A DNA stretch of 64,000 nucleotides from Durusdinium trenchii (GCA_963970005.1 CAXAMN010026761.1:1-64000), one strand, 5' to 3'. Counted from the first letter of the stretch, positions 10,366 through 20,576 are shown. Numbers and translations: made by a program. The notes: generated by a model from the sequence alone, not told the origin.

Positions 10366-10537
10366 CTGTTTTAAGACGGGTCTTTAGATAACCCTAGACC
10401 AACTTAACTTCGACAGTCGAACTACAGTATCTAGACTTCTAGAGTGTCACCCACTTTCATCTGCATTCATTCCCTTCACAGGGCGGGTTTATACGAGGTT
10501 TTCTATGAGGAGTGAGTGGCACAAGCGTCAGAACCAC

Positions 10538-10727
10538 CCCGCGCAGTAGAACCCCCTGCGGTTCACGCGGTGGCGGAGCGGTGTCGTGCCTTTCAGGTCG
10601 TAACCCTCGAAGTTGCCGGCGGCGATGTCGTTTTCCAGGGAGAGGGAGTTGATCTGAGAGTTCCGCGTGATGAACACGTCGGTAGGTTTATCGCGAGTGA
10701 ATGTCACCGGTATATGGTCCTTTTGGA
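10538..10727 (-). CDS. internal exon, 62 codons
   Basis: Enters with 2 bases after GAAAAACAG. It reads QKDHIPVTFTRDKPTDVF, then SLSLENDIAAGNFEGYDL and HRVNRRGFYCAGW near the end, and leaves with 2 bases at GCGGG|GTGGTT. Nearly every codon ends in G or C. It has the feel of an extracellular/lumenal domain (isolated Cys before a Trp), but I cannot name a family. Confidence 0.8.
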
Positions 10728-11257
10728 CTGTTTTTCACCGGTGGGACAACCGCGTGGTAACACCAAAACATGGGCACTTTTGGTCACTGTCACAGGACCT
10801 CTGTGCTGTCGCGTAGGTCTTGGTCTCGAGAGTAGTGACGCTTTTCAGTCAATTGGGTCCTGACTCTGAGCATGGTCTGTATTATATCCAGGACGAAGAA
10901 GTACCTGGACCCTCCAAGTGCCTCGGACAAAATTGGGTACACCTGTTTTATAGGTACTTTGGACTTTGGATAGGGTGCTTCGGAGGGTGCAGGGAGAGAC
11001 TTGCACATACATACACAAGTATCAGTCGCAAGGATTTGTCTGTTGCGCAACAATAAATGTGAACCAAGTCCTCATGCAAAAAGCACACCAACAAACCACC
11101 TACAATTACATCCATACCCTGGGATTAATGACCCTTTACCAAAGAACCACTGTTTCACTATGTCTTTGAAGGCTCTAGGGCATACGATCATCGATTCCAT
11201 ACCAATCATCTCTTGCCGGCGCTCGCTTCATCGTCGACCCGATCCGAGGGTCGTCAC

Positions 11258-11403
11258 CTGGCGCCCGGGCACGATTCTTGCCAGGAGCATATTGCGCTTC
11301 GGCACCTGGGCCATCGGCAGTTCGCGAAAGGATGTGACGTCTCCCAATGGAAACCCGCCAAGGACCGGTGTGTTCACGCCGGCGTGAAGAAGTCGTCGAC
11401 AGA
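11258..11403 (-). CDS. probable exon, left end uncertain
   Basis: The minus frame reads LLHAGVNTPVLGGFPLGD then VPKRNMLLARIVPGRQ up to a CGCCAG|GTGACG donor, with G/C-ending codons. An in-frame TGA just upstream and no clear AG acceptor leave the 5' boundary open. A second frame is also open across the same bases. Confidence 0.5.
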
Positions 11404-11409
11404 ATCATG

Positions 11410-12070
11410 CGATGGAGCTCCGAAAATGGGTACAAATAAGAGTTTTTGCATGCTTTTTGTAATAGAGTCATGTCCCATGTTCTAGATGATTCTAGTCTAG
11501 GGTACTTTGGAGGCTGCAGTTATATATTATACAGTTGCCCAAAATAGGGTCCAGGTCAAGGTATCTCCTTTTCGGATGGTTTTGGAAGTGAGCATCAAAA
11601 TGCATCACACAAACCAACAAAAGCATGACCACCCCATTGACCAAGCCTCCGGGGTGAGAAGACCAGGGACTGCTCGAAGACCGCTCTCTCTCTCTCTCTC
11701 TCTCTCATATGGCAGAAGATACTGCCCACGCCAGGATTTTAGAACATGTTCCCAGCAGTATCATACCATTTGTGAGCCTATGTGAACCCACTCTTGGGCA
11801 ACAATTGGCAACAATGGCCGTGTTCGGACGCTCCACTCGGAGAGAACAAGTTTCAAACAAATACATATATACGATCATGAATCTACATCCTCGCCCTGGT
11901 GGTGTTCATCTGCACTGACTTTCCCTCTTTCGGGCTCCTGTCTGAAGGTAGTTAAGAACCCTCCGGCACCCACCCCAACATACCCCAACCACCCTTTTTG
12001 GGATTTGGGATGACAGGAGCCCCAAAAATCTGGGGAACCACCCCCCAAACCCGTTCCGCCACCTCCCCAA
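11410..12070. other. no gene seen; (CT)n tract and G-rich repeats
   Basis: Contains a (CT)n microsatellite at 11680-11706 and, at about 11950-12070, an inverted G-rich element (GTTGGGG...GGGGTGGTTCC, CCTCCGGCACCCACCCC) that directly follows the donor of exon 12072-12230. No coding-like segment. Confidence 0.55.
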
Positions 12071-12071
12071 C

Positions 12072-12230
12072 CGTGCGCGGCGGAAACTGGGACTGCCGGA
12101 CGGTCCGGGAGAGATCCGCCCGCCAAAGCGGCCAACATCGCCTCGGACGTCGACAGGCGCCATCGGGCCCATGGAGTCCATTCCGAATACCCCCACAACG
12201 GAGGCGCCAACGAAGGCGTGGATGGTGACC
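12072..12230 (-). CDS. internal exon (chain 13.98-12.07 kb)
   Basis: Enters with 2 bases after CAGCACAAG, reads SPSTPSLAPPLWGYSEW, then STSEAMLAALAGGSLPDR, and leaves with 1 base at CACG|GTTGGG. Three minus frames are open here. This one has the highest G/C third-position use and the matching phase to 13041-13163. Confidence 0.65.
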
Positions 12231-12477
12231 CTTGTGCTGATTTGTACAGGATGTGATCCGTATACGGGACCATGCCATCCACTTCGTGACTTCGCGGCTC
12301 TGTAAATGTCCTTGGTTACTTCGCGGCCTTTTCCAGCGGAAGACACCGCGATTGTCCGCAGAAGGAGGGTCGGCCACGGATGGGGTCGGGACGGAGCGGT
12401 CTTCGTTTCATCGACCATGCGGAGTTCCCCAGTCTCAACATCTCCCACTTATTTCTATTTTATTGTTTCTAATAGCT

Positions 12478-12550
12478 TCTTGTTACTACTAGTAAGGCCC
12501 TTGCTCCTAGTAGCGATGCACTTGTTTCTAGTAGCGAACCTTGTTTCTAA
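12478..12550. repeat. family D repeat (CTAGTAGC), copy 1
   Basis: Alternating TTGTTACTAGTA, CTTGCTCCTAGTAGCGATG and CTTGTTTCTAGTAGC units. Similar arrays are at 21418, 36930, 45656 and 60970. Confidence 0.8.
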
Positions 12551-12555
12551 TACCA

Positions 12556-12644
12556 GAAACAGTTCTGGTTGGAACCCAAGCCGTGGCGGAATTCCACTTG
12601 AGATCCCTCTTAGGCAGTGGGGGGGGAGTTCCAGAACTGTTTCG
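12556..12644. repeat. inverted-repeat element
   Basis: AACAGTTCTGGTTGGAACCC at the left and GAGTTCCAGAACTGTT at the right form terminal inverted repeats about 90 bp apart. It is non-coding and resembles the other introner-like elements. Confidence 0.65.
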
Positions 12645-13040
12645 GGACTGGGTTTCCGGATAAAATGACCCGCTGGCCTTCTAAGACCATTAAACGGTAC
12701 AAGTTCATGGGTTCGGTTTATATAGACCGCCCCATTGACTCATTTCATTGACACGTCTCATTGACCGTCCCATGTAGGACAATCATCCAGTCTCGAAAAT
12801 TGGGACGTCCTTGTGTCTTTCTCATCATTGGCTCAAAAGCACTGCAGCACTCTGCAGCCAATCTGTTTGACCATCTCTTGGGCCATGACTGATGCGACTA
12901 ACTCTCTTCGAGGCAAGGCCTCACAAGGGGCGCACAAGGCAACTTGATCCGTGCAGCTGGGGACCTGCGGTATGCTTGTTTTTGCAGATTTGGGGCCTTG
13001 AACGAATGGATTTGGGAGGTCAATCTTTTCTGAGCCTTAC

Positions 13041-13163
13041 CCAAAAGGAGTCCAGATTGAGCTTCATGGGCGACCCTGATGATAGTTGACACCCGGGAGT
13101 GTTCAATCCGAGTGAACTTCCAATAGCTGCTTTCTTGGAAGTCCAACTTGTCATCCAAACCCA
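13041..13163 (-). CDS. internal exon (chain 13.98-12.07 kb)
   Basis: Forty codons. It enters with 2 bases after GTCTTTTGAG, reads GLDDKLDFQESSYWKFTRI then HSRVSTIIRVAHEAQSG, and leaves with 1 base at TTGG|GTAAGG, a strong donor. The frame stays open beyond, but the donor and the phase match to 12230 support this end. Confidence 0.8.
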
Positions 13164-13239
13164 CTCAAAAGACTCAACGTGACAAGGAATGGCATAGGAA
13201 TGGCAAACATCTTTCCTTCATGGAGATTCATACCTATGC

Positions 13240-13312
13240 CGCCCCATTGACCCCCGTGGCACCACCCCCAATTGATACATGGCAGTCCCAGACAGGTCGC
13301 GTCTGGGATAGA
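13240..13312. mobile_element. family E element at a splice donor
   Basis: The arm ATACATGGCAGTCCCAGACA GGTCGCGTCTGGGATAG is the family E end (see 28358-28493). On the coding strand it begins six bases inside the GT of the donor following exon 13314-13436, so the intron starts with the element. Confidence 0.7.
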
Positions 13313-13313
13313 C

Positions 13314-13436
13314 CTCATCATCCGACATAATCCAACGGGAGCTCTGTGGCTGGGATGTCTATTTCTCGGAGTTTTCACAAAACTGAGACGTCCGGACCTC
13401 TTCATTTCATCTGCCAGGACCTTCTCAGTAACCGAA
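13314..13436 (-). CDS. internal exon (chain 13.98-12.07 kb)
   Basis: Enters with 1 base after ACCCTGAAG and reads SVTEKVLADEMKRSG then RLSFVKTPRNRHPSHR. It completes the codon left by 13920-13983. Two donors are possible: ATGAG|GTCTAT (end 13314) or TTAT|GTCGGA (end 13327). The latter gives the phase needed to join 13163. Confidence 0.75.
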
Positions 13437-13919
13437 CTTCAGGGTTGGTATATGTGACTGCTATGCAGTCCCACTGGTAACGACTCCTTCAGGGGATCTT
13501 CCAAACCTAACAAGTCCTATCTATGGTCTACGTGACCCAACGTGACCAGACTTCAGTGACCGACCCGCCACGTTCACGAGATCGTGACCCTCTGGGTCAC
13601 TGGGTCACGGTCCTGGGTCTCGTCGTGTGTGTCGACCGATCCGACTTCTGACCGAACAGATCTGTTGGACTCATCGAAGCCCCTTTTTCTATCGTTTCAG
13701 CTGGGCTATGCGGTTATTGTGATATAACAGTTGTTTCATGTTGTTTCACTATATAGTATACTATATATTGTAAGTAACTGGCTGGTTCAAAATCTATGTG
13801 TTCCATCCAAGAGCCATCGCCAAACCCTATCATGATGTCCATGGGCAGCATGGGTGTGTTTCTCGAATGAGGTTGAGCTTTTGACACAGCTCTCAGAATG
13901 AAGTCGGGTCTAGGTCAAC

Positions 13920-13983
13920 AGCTCTCCCTCTTCGCCTTTCCTTCCCATGGCGTGGAGTGAGTTGGCACTTGGGATCTTCATCG
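13920..13983 (-). CDS. internal exon (chain 13.98-12.07 kb)
   Basis: Follows a pyrimidine-rich acceptor (CTGCTGTCCGCACAG), enters with 2 bases, reads MKIPSANSLHAMGRKGEEGE and leaves with 2 bases at GAGCT|GTTGAC. On the + strand the same bases could be read as a start exon, but phase matching supports the minus strand. Confidence 0.65.
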
Positions 13984-14135
13984 CTGTGCGGACAGCAGGG
14001 TGAGCAAGGGGATCCAGGCGGTGGATCCAGTCACAAGTATAGAAATACAGTGATTTCAACGACCGAGGCTCCAAGCAGCTTCTACAGTAGTTGGGGTGGG
14101 TTTACTATCGGAGGTACTTGGCGCACTAGAGGAGC

Positions 14136-14203
14136 AAATGGCACAAGTCCCAAGTTTGCTGGTTTATACAGACCCCCTGGGCACAGGTGGTACAGGTGCC
14201 ATC
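14136..14203. mobile_element. family G element, copy 2 (reverse)
   Basis: AAATGGCACAAGTCCCAAGT TTGCTGGTTTATACAGACCCC..GGTGCCATCG is the reverse complement arrangement of 24641-24718. An apparently good + strand reading frame through it (ALEEQMAQVPSLLVYTD) is therefore repeat, not gene. Confidence 0.75.
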
Positions 14204-14835
14204 GAACCTGTGCTTTCAGTTCACTGTGTTTTTGGTACCAGCAGCTTCCAAGGGGTCATCGATGGAAGTCTGTACACTCCCGCAGGATCTCCACTGTACA
14301 GCCCTTGGCATTGTCATTGTCTAGCTAGTTGAACCAGAGTGGTTACCTAAATAACCAAACGCTCCAAACTCAAAACCTAGAGAATTGAGCAGAGGATTCG
14401 GGTCCAGGATCCAGACTTCACGTCTTCGCGAGACCAATCGACCCAAAGGGTCGGTTCCGATTCCTTAGAAGTGCAGTGATGTGGCTCCTTCCTTCGTACC
14501 TCCTCGGGTTCAGTATGACGGGACACTCCGGTCGCACCGGGACTTAGGGATTCCCCCTGCCTCGGGAACGAAGGTAGAGGATCGCAGGCCTTGGAACAGT
14601 GGCAATCTCAGCAAATGCATGGAAAAAGGCAAGGCTCCCTGGCTCCCTGCTTCTTTTTGTCCAAAGATTGACATGCTGGGGTTTTCCCATCCCCTGCTTG
14701 AACAGTATCTTTTGAGTCTTGGAGTCTCTGGTGTATCTCTCAGCCCATGTGCATTGATATAGCTGGGTCTAAGATTATCCGAATAGAAAGTTTAACATAA
14801 AAATGTCAAACCCCCAACAATCATTCATACCTGGA

Positions 14836-14906
14836 CCTTCAAGGGGTGTCCAATGGAGGTCCCTTAGTGGTGTAGGGGCTTCCATTGGTGACCCCTTTGA
14901 AGGTGC
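14836..14906. mobile_element. family H element, copy 1
   Basis: CCTTCAAGGGGTGTCCAATG GAGGTCCC and GGGGCTTCCATTGGTGACCC CTTTGAAGG form inverted ends around CTTAGTGGTGTA. Its right end coincides with the donor of exon 14893-15080. Relatives are at 34906 and 44716. Confidence 0.8.
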
Positions 14907-15080
14907 TGGTAGTAAGATTCTCTTGAGAGTGACGAAGCCTTAGTTGGGCCATTGTGGATCTGGTCCAGACCTGGTCAGCCAAACTGGTACGAGTTGACAG
15001 GTGACCCATCGAATCATCGCCTTCCAATGCCAAAACGATCCAAAACTCCTTCACTTTTGAACGAAGCCAACCAACATGCT
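14893..15080 (-). CDS. internal exon
   Basis: After AACAAACAACAG (enters with 2 bases) it reads HVGWLRSKVKEFWIVLAL then STRTSLADQVWTRSTMAQL, ending in phase 0 at AAAGGG|GTCACC where family H begins. An earlier donor, GACCAG|GTCTGG at 14971, is equally usable. Function unknown. Confidence 0.7.
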
Positions 15081-15084
15081 CTGT

Positions 15085-15600
15085 TGTTTGTTTTTTTGTT
15101 CCGCTGAAAGTGTTAGACCAAGAAACACTCAAACATGATGGCCAACCGAAATTGTGTGATCACAAGGAGGAAAATCTCAAGTTCTTGACTCACTACTTGA
15201 GGATGATGCGACGATTCTCAAACCCAGGGACATGTCACTGAGTGACACTGAAAGTAGAATCAGTGGTTTCCTACCCAACTGCTCCATGGTGGTCAATAAT
15301 ATGACACACCGAAACAACACTCAAACTTTGACTAAAGCCATCAAGTGTTTTTTCACCGAGGATTTTTTTCACACCGCATGTTTTTTTTTAAATGTAAAAA
15401 CACTGAGGAAGTTCCAGGTATGACACACTGAAACAACACTAAAGCCAACCAAATCTGTCATGTTGCGCGGCCATTTGTTGGCGGCGTTGCCGGTCAATGA
15501 TGGGGCTGCTCAGCCACCTGCTGTTGATCAGGCCCCTTAAATTCCCTTACCGTTACCCAGATGCCCCCCAAATGCTCCGTTCACCAGCGACGGACCAGTG
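15085..15600. other. no gene seen
   Basis: AT-rich sequence with two similar blocks (TATGACACACCGAAACAACAC near 15300 and TATGACACACTGAAACAACAC near 15420), a local direct duplication about 120 bp apart. No coding-like segment. Confidence 0.5.
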
Positions 15601-15635
15601 ACTCAACACACCGGTGACTCGTTTCGGGTCCAGAC

Positions 15636-15761
15636 CCCTCCAAAGAATTTGGGTCCGACTGAACGGTGCATCCAGACTGTGCGTCTGGGTGGTCATTTGG
15701 GGGCGCTGGGCAACCAGAACCGCCCAAGTTCTCGGTGGACTCTCAACCGCCACCTTCGCCC
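15636..15761 (-). CDS. possible exon; strand ambiguous
   Basis: The minus frame from CCAAG (enters with 2 bases) reads VAVESPPRTWAVLVAQRP, ending near AGGG|GTCTGG. The + strand is open over the same bases with similar quality (SVDSQPPPSPLGPVDEE). Strand choice follows the neighbours. Confidence 0.4.
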
Positions 15762-16163
15762 CTTGGTCCAGTGGATGAAGAACCAGGAAAACCTACCGGG
15801 CTGTGGCAGGAAGAGCACCTGCCTCGGAAAATGGATACAAGCACCTGTCTTTATAGGGTCATGTCATGTTCCATTCCTATGGCATATGGTGCTTGGGAGG
15901 GTCCAGGTATAGTTGTCATCCTCAGAGGCAAAATGGAATACTTGTCATGAACTATATATATCTCCTATGATCTCCTATGCATCTGCTCTGGAGTGTCTCT
16001 TCGTTCCCATCGGATGACATGATGTCAGGTCCTCACTTCCAGAATTCCTCCGGCCTTCACCATCCTGTGAGTGTGTTGACCAGGGCGGCCATGAACACCA
16101 CATCAAACCGCTGGACCGAACACGTCTCTGTGGCTGCACCGGACTCTACCCTGACCGGTAGAC

Positions 16164-16271
16164 CTGACTCATGTGGCTCCCCGGAACGGGTCCGAGTCCG
16201 TGCCAGTTCGGGTCGAGCTCGGGGAGCCCAGTGGCCAAGCACTGCCATCCATACGGCAGCAGCGACAAAGC
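16164..16271 (-). CDS. internal exon
   Basis: Thirty-six codons, phase 0 to phase 0, between GCCTTCCAG and AGTCAG|GTCTAC. It reads ALSLLPYGWQCLATGLPEL then PNWHGLGPVPGSHMSQ. G/C third positions dominate. Two other minus frames are open but less biased. Confidence 0.65.
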
Positions 16272-16494
16272 CTGGAAGGCGGCCGATTCGGCCCCGTGAC
16301 GAGCGTGACGAGTGCTGACCATCCCTCGACTCAACCGGATCCAGGATCCGACGGAAGGTACCAAACCGGTTCGGTACGACTGGACCCGACGTGCCATGGC
16401 ACATAACAGTGGAGACAACACTTCACCGTACCTGAGGTTCGGTACGACTGGATGGAAAGAGAAAGAAACAAGCACTTCTGGCACACAAGACCAC

Positions 16495-16630
16495 CCCAAC
16501 TCTGAACCATTTGAGGCATGTGATATCGCTGAGGTGCTCGATTTGGTAACATGTTTGGGTGACATCCCGGACGTGATCTGTGATGATTCCATCCTCAAAA
16601 CCTGGGCCAAATCCGGGAAGTTCATCACAA
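16495..16630 (-). CDS. internal exon (chain 17.58-16.50 kb)
   Basis: Follows CTCGTTGTTCAG, enters with 2 bases, reads VMNFPDLAQVLRMESSQ then SISHASNGSELG-like Ser-rich sequence, and leaves with 2 bases at TTGGG|GTGGTC. The phase matches 17231-17305. The + strand is also convincingly open here (DLVTCLGDIPDVICDDS), so the strand is not fully settled. Confidence 0.55.
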
Positions 16631-17230
16631 CTGAACAACGAGGCATTGGACTCCACAAGTTACAGTCAAGAACTTCGAGGACAGTTGTAGGACAGTTATA
16701 CTTATACAACAGGAATACACTACAGTATTTAACTTAAATCACACACACACAAGTAGACATACATAGACCGCCATAGACCCCTTGTTTGGGATGTCCATAG
16801 AGCTTGCTGAGGGGTGGCATGGAGTAACCCCGACCATACGTCCTTGTTTAAGACCTGACCCAACTGCTTGCGCTGCTTGGTACCTCAAAACATGGGCTGG
16901 TTCGCACCATGTCGTACCATGCGCTCCTTGGTGAAGGGTCCTGTCCGACTCCGTGTACGGTTTCAGGCCAAACCTTCTTTTGATCGACACCAATGAGGTC
17001 AGTGGATGGTCTGGGATATGTCAACCCAAAGGCCCACTTAAGACCCCCCCTACTGCGCCTTTAAGAATCATGTTCACTCCCCGTTCACAGGCTCCGTGCA
17101 AAAAGGGCAGTCCTGCTCCCCTGGTTCAACCGGATTGGACCCCTATTTTGAGCGTTAAACAAGAAATGTTAGTTCGCAATTCCGATTTCAAACATCCCAA
17201 GTCTTGCACCCAAAGGTTACCCGAGTTTAC

Positions 17231-17305
17231 CCGATCTGACGAACGCATAAGAAAGCAAGTCCTGGCCTTGGGCTGGCATCAGGTTCGTGATGCTATCTGT
17301 CGTGC
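17231..17305 (-). CDS. internal exon (chain 17.58-16.50 kb)
   Basis: After AAAAACTCAG (enters with 2 bases) it reads TTDSITNLMPAQGQDLLS and leaves with 1 base at CGG|GTAAAC. The phase fits both neighbours. A + strand frame (RSDERIRKQVLALGW) overlaps. Confidence 0.6.
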
Positions 17306-17476
17306 CTGAGTTTTTCCTACATTTGGATTTGGATCGCCACTCTCCGAGCGTCACCGATCTTTAACCACTTATCTAGGTCCTCTATAGGTCCCCAAAAAGC
17401 ACCTTGAAAAGTTCGTGGGATCTCTAACCCTTGGCGACCGATTCCTGCATTTTTTGCAGGGAAAAAAGCCCGTCAC

Positions 17477-17580
17477 CTGTACCAGTGGTTTTCGCCCCAC
17501 GCACCATCGACGGACTTTTAGGGAGGTCCCTCGCCGGGCCCATCCGCTCGCCTCGAGCGGCCATCTTCGAGCGCGCCGAC
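17477..17580 (-). CDS. internal exon (chain 17.58-16.50 kb)
   Basis: After ACCCGTCCAG (enters with 1 base) it reads ARSKMAARGERMGPARD then LPKSPSMVRGAKTTGT and leaves with 1 base at ACAG|GTGACG. Two copies of the acceptor context (CGTCCAGGTCGGC) lie 18 bp apart just upstream, giving an alternative acceptor. Confidence 0.7.
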
Positions 17581-17748
17581 CTGGACGGGTGCGGCCGACC
17601 TGGACGGGTGGCCCTAGACCATGGACATTGACCCTATTCTAAGCAATAGACAATCTGTACCATAACTGTATACCGTCTATATCCATCTATCCATCATGAT
17701 CAAAGGAAAAGAAGAAGGACTCAAATAGAGATCCCACTGATCCCCCAC

Positions 17749-18013
17749 CCGCCGCTGTCCAACATATCCCTCGAGCACTCAATCTGTCCACCAGTTGATC
17801 GTTGATCGCTTTGGAATGTTGACCAACATGGCCAAGCGGGCGGTTCCCACCATTTTTGGGATTCCAATGCCCCCCGGTCGTTTTGGCCACAGCCTCCAAA
17901 CGGGGACCGTTCGAACACAAGGCGCTCCCACCTTGCCATGGCGAAACGTACAAAAGCGCCCTCTGTCGCCCGAACTCTTGAGCCAGGTCTCCGGCGAAAC
18001 ATGCACGGTCCCC
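17749..18013 (-). CDS. internal exon, 88 codons
   Basis: A strong acceptor (ACATCTTTGCGCAG) precedes, in phase 0, GDRACFAGDLAQEFGRQ, then ALCSNGPRLEAVAKTTG and SKAINDQLVDRLSARGI. It leaves with 1 base at GCGG|GTGGGG. It is one of the longest exons in the window, a soluble-looking domain with no recognised family. Confidence 0.75.
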
Positions 18014-18177
18014 CTGCGCAAAGATGTTTGGGCGTTTTTGGGGAGTGGCCATAAGAGATATGTTGTGAAAATGTCTATAGTCTGAGCAAATTGTCTGGAG
18101 AGATGTTATGCTTTCTGAGAAGCAAGCAACTAGCCCAAAAGAATTGACCGATAAAGAATCAAAGATTTAAGCACAAC

Positions 18178-18255
18178 ATGAGAAGCCGAGGACGGCTTGG
18201 AGGTGAGCCAAATGAGCTGAAGGGTTGCACAGGTTCCTTCTTCTGTCTCTTGATG
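18178..18255 (-). CDS. possible exon, ends uncertain
   Basis: The minus frame reads SIKRQKKEPVQPFSSFGSPP then SRPRLLM. It is protein-like but has no clean donor or acceptor pair. Confidence 0.35.
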
Positions 18256-18618
18256 GAGCATGTAACGTGCAAGTCTCATCAACCCTATCCCCTACTGTTG
18301 ACCAAAGAAAAAACCTGCACATGGATAAACATCCAACGATATATTTTACTGGATTCTAGGGCCGGTGAACATGCTGCAAAATGCCATATATGTGTGTGTT
18401 CCCTCTGTAAAAGTATAAGACCCTATAGGGATCCGTTTTCGTTCCGAACCTGAGGTACCGGTGCATGCGTTGTCTCCACTGTTATGTCCTTCCCGCTGCT
18501 ATGTCTTGCCGGTGCCCGAACGTCGGGCTCCAGGAGGATACCGAACCTGAGAAGCTTCGACGATATCGTTTTGGGATGTGCCGACCTATCAAAGAGTGAA
18601 CGAACAAAGGGCTCTTAC

Positions 18619-18717
18619 CTGATACGTCGTTAAATGCTTTGCCCCAAAATTCCGCATGGGGGGACACTTCAGTGTTTAAACATTCCCAAACATTTCTCAA
18701 AAAAGACTTCACAACCC
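18619..18717 (-). CDS. internal exon
   Basis: After AACACCAAG (enters with 2 bases) it reads VVKSFLRNVWECLNTEVS then PHAEFWGKAFNDVS, and leaves with 1 base at TCAG|GTAAGA, a near-consensus donor. Unlike most exons it uses many A/T-ending codons. No family recognised. Confidence 0.75.
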
Positions 18718-18781
18718 CTTGGTGTTTTTGTGTGTGCTTATCACAAAACACAATGATACAAATTGAAAGGCTTCTTCAAGC

Positions 18782-18843
18782 CTGTTCCCTTTTTGCGAGG
18801 CGGTCTGGTGGTTCAGCCCAGCGGTCGATTTTTGGGCCAAGAG
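18782..18843 (-). CDS. short exon with possible GC donor
   Basis: After GCTGCCACCAG (enters with 2 bases) it reads LGPKIDRWAEPPDRLAKREQ and meets ACAG|GCTTGA, a GC-type donor. GC donors are known in dinoflagellates. No GT donor fits this frame. Confidence 0.55.
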
Positions 18844-18849
18844 CTGGTG

Positions 18850-19330
18850 GCAGCCACACGCAAAAGATCACCACCTGGACGTAAGTCATTATAGTCATAT
18901 ATGATATTAACATAATAGTCATATATATATATATATATATAAACTAGCGAACACAACACATGTATATAATGAAAATAATTGTGTTGTCTTGTTCTTGCTT
19001 GTTTCATTGTACTTACAGTATGTTTCAAATAATTCTATGACTCTATGATGTTCTGTGACATTCTATGACCCATGACAAAGTGACATAAAAGACTGGAGGA
19101 AATGGAATTTATACTATATACACTCCATAAGTCTACTGGAGGCACCGCTGGCATGGTGTTGATTGACAAGACGATGCTACCTCAAACATACTCTGCAACA
19201 TCTGCCCTGCAAAAGGTCTCCAATGTCCCATCAGGCCTCATAAAAATGGAACATGGAATGATTAACTTGGTTCAGGCCCTTAGCCACTTAGCAGGAGCTA
19301 AGCTGCCCAGTCCAAGACCGAGCCTTCCAG
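18850..19330. other. no gene seen; TA microsatellite
   Basis: AT-rich, with (TA)n at about 18920-18942 and direct repeats of TTCTATGA near 19030-19070. No coding-like segment on the minus strand. Confidence 0.5.
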
Positions 19331-19339
19331 AGGAATCAC

Positions 19340-19613
19340 CGCCTGGTCCAGTCAACAAAAAGGGTGGCATGGCTCTGCTGGAGGTGTGCCGGACACCAAC
19401 GGATGAGGTCTCTGATTTTCCTATCACAGCTGTCTACCACGATCATCCGTCCTGGGTGTCCTGTCAGTTCGGTGCATCGGTAGTGCAGGGTCGTCTCGGA
19501 CCCGAAGACCCGTTGGAAGCGACCGAAGTGGCCCAAGTGATGATCTTCACAGAGCAACTGCCGGTATCGGTCTGGACCGGAATCTGAAGGGCACGCAGCG
19601 GCACAGCGGATGC
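19340..19613 (-). CDS. internal exon, 90 codons
   Basis: After GAAAATCTCAG (enters with 2 bases) it reads SDSGPDRYRQLLCEDHHLGH, then TELTGHPGRMIVVDSCDR and ends near FVDWTRR, leaving with 2 bases at GCG|GTGATT. Codons are C/G-ending. The phase also fits joining 20449-20530. A long + strand frame overlaps but has poorer third-position bias. Confidence 0.7.
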
Positions 19614-20109
19614 CTGAGATTTTCCGCTGTAGAATCAACGCCGAAATCGGATCACCCAGCGGCGTGTCGTGGAACATCCAGTCACCTTTTGATAGCATTC
19701 TGGAGTAACATGACCATATGCTCTCAGCACAGGTAGGAGTATGTGTCAAGGTCACTGCATTTATCCACTCAGAGTCCTCCATGTTGTTTTTTGTGCTATT
19801 TGGCTATTTGTACGAGTAACATGGATGATGTTCATCCCCGATATGGAGCTGCTGTTGAAGCTTACATATCACATACCCAGTATGGAGACGGATCTCGTAA
19901 GAATCCCAAACAAAGACAACGACACAACGTCATCATTGGTTCAGCTCAGGAAACAAATGGTCTTGGAAGGGCTTTAACGAGTTTGTTACAGTTCCTAAAC
20001 ACATGAAGGAAGTTCACGCTGAAGCTCGAACTTCCTCGAAGGCATCTGCTTGGCTCAACGAAAACTATCCCACAGATCCTTCGTCACAAACAGAGACACC
20101 AAAGAGCTC

Positions 20110-20274
20110 ACGAACTGAGGCAGGTCCGGGACGCTGTGCCATTGCCTGTGCCGAGTTGTTCCATCTCAAAACCCCGGTCCGGCATCGTTAATTGTCCGTC
20201 ACTTAAAAAGCTGGCTGAGCCCAAGCGATCTTCAAATGAGCGGGGAACGTTCTGCGACGGATCAGGCTTGGAAG
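20110..20274 (-). CDS. possible exon
   Basis: After ATACTCAG the minus frame reads SKPDPSQNVPRSFEDR then LSDGQLTMPDRGFEMEQL. It is protein-like, but its phase does not fit between 20449 and 19613, so either the frame or the boundary is wrong. Confidence 0.45.
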
Positions 20275-20448
20275 ATCTGAGTATCTGAGTCTCCGCACAC
20301 CCAGTGAACAAGTGTGAACAAACGTGAACTTTCTGCCGGTGAACGGCGTTTTGCTTTGGAAGACCTACGTAGTACCGTGAAAAAACAAAACAAAAAAGGA
20401 AGAAGCGGATTTCAATCAGCCAGTCCCATTCAGGGTCCATCAGTATAC

Positions 20449-20530
20449 GTCCATCACACGCATGGTCCATCCTGCGGAGGTGTTCGTCCAACGAGACTGG
20501 CGCGGAGGGTCCCTGGACTCCTTGGACCGT
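20449..20530 (-). CDS. internal exon
   Basis: A phase 0 start after ACCCTTGCAG reads TVQGVQGPSAPVSLDEHLRR, and it leaves with 1 base at GGAC|GTATAC. The family B fragment at 20532-20576 abuts the acceptor. Confidence 0.65.
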
Positions 20531-20531
20531 C

Positions 20532-20576
20532 TGCAAGGGTCCAGTGGTACCGAACCTGAGAAGGTGGCAGTGGATG
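20532..20576. repeat. family B fragment at an acceptor
   Basis: GGTCCAGTGGTACCGAACC TGAGAAGGTGGCAGTGGATG matches one arm of family B (compare 28077-28173) and ends at the acceptor of exon 20449-20530. Confidence 0.6.

Larger units (their letters stand above)
12072..13983 (-). other. gene model fragment: four phase-linked exons
   Basis: Exons 13920-13983, 13327-13436, 13041-13163 and 12072-12230 can be joined without a stop or frame break into about 150 residues. The introns contain a family E element at 13240-13312. The protein is basic and not assigned to a family. Confidence 0.65.

Noticed and set aside
10538-10727. Assignment to a GPR107/lung-7TM receptor N-terminus
   Set aside because: A vague resemblance around GFYCAGW only. 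No membrane segments are visible in the neighbouring exons.
14096-14332. + strand coding segment
   Set aside because: Most of it is a family G element present elsewhere in the window.
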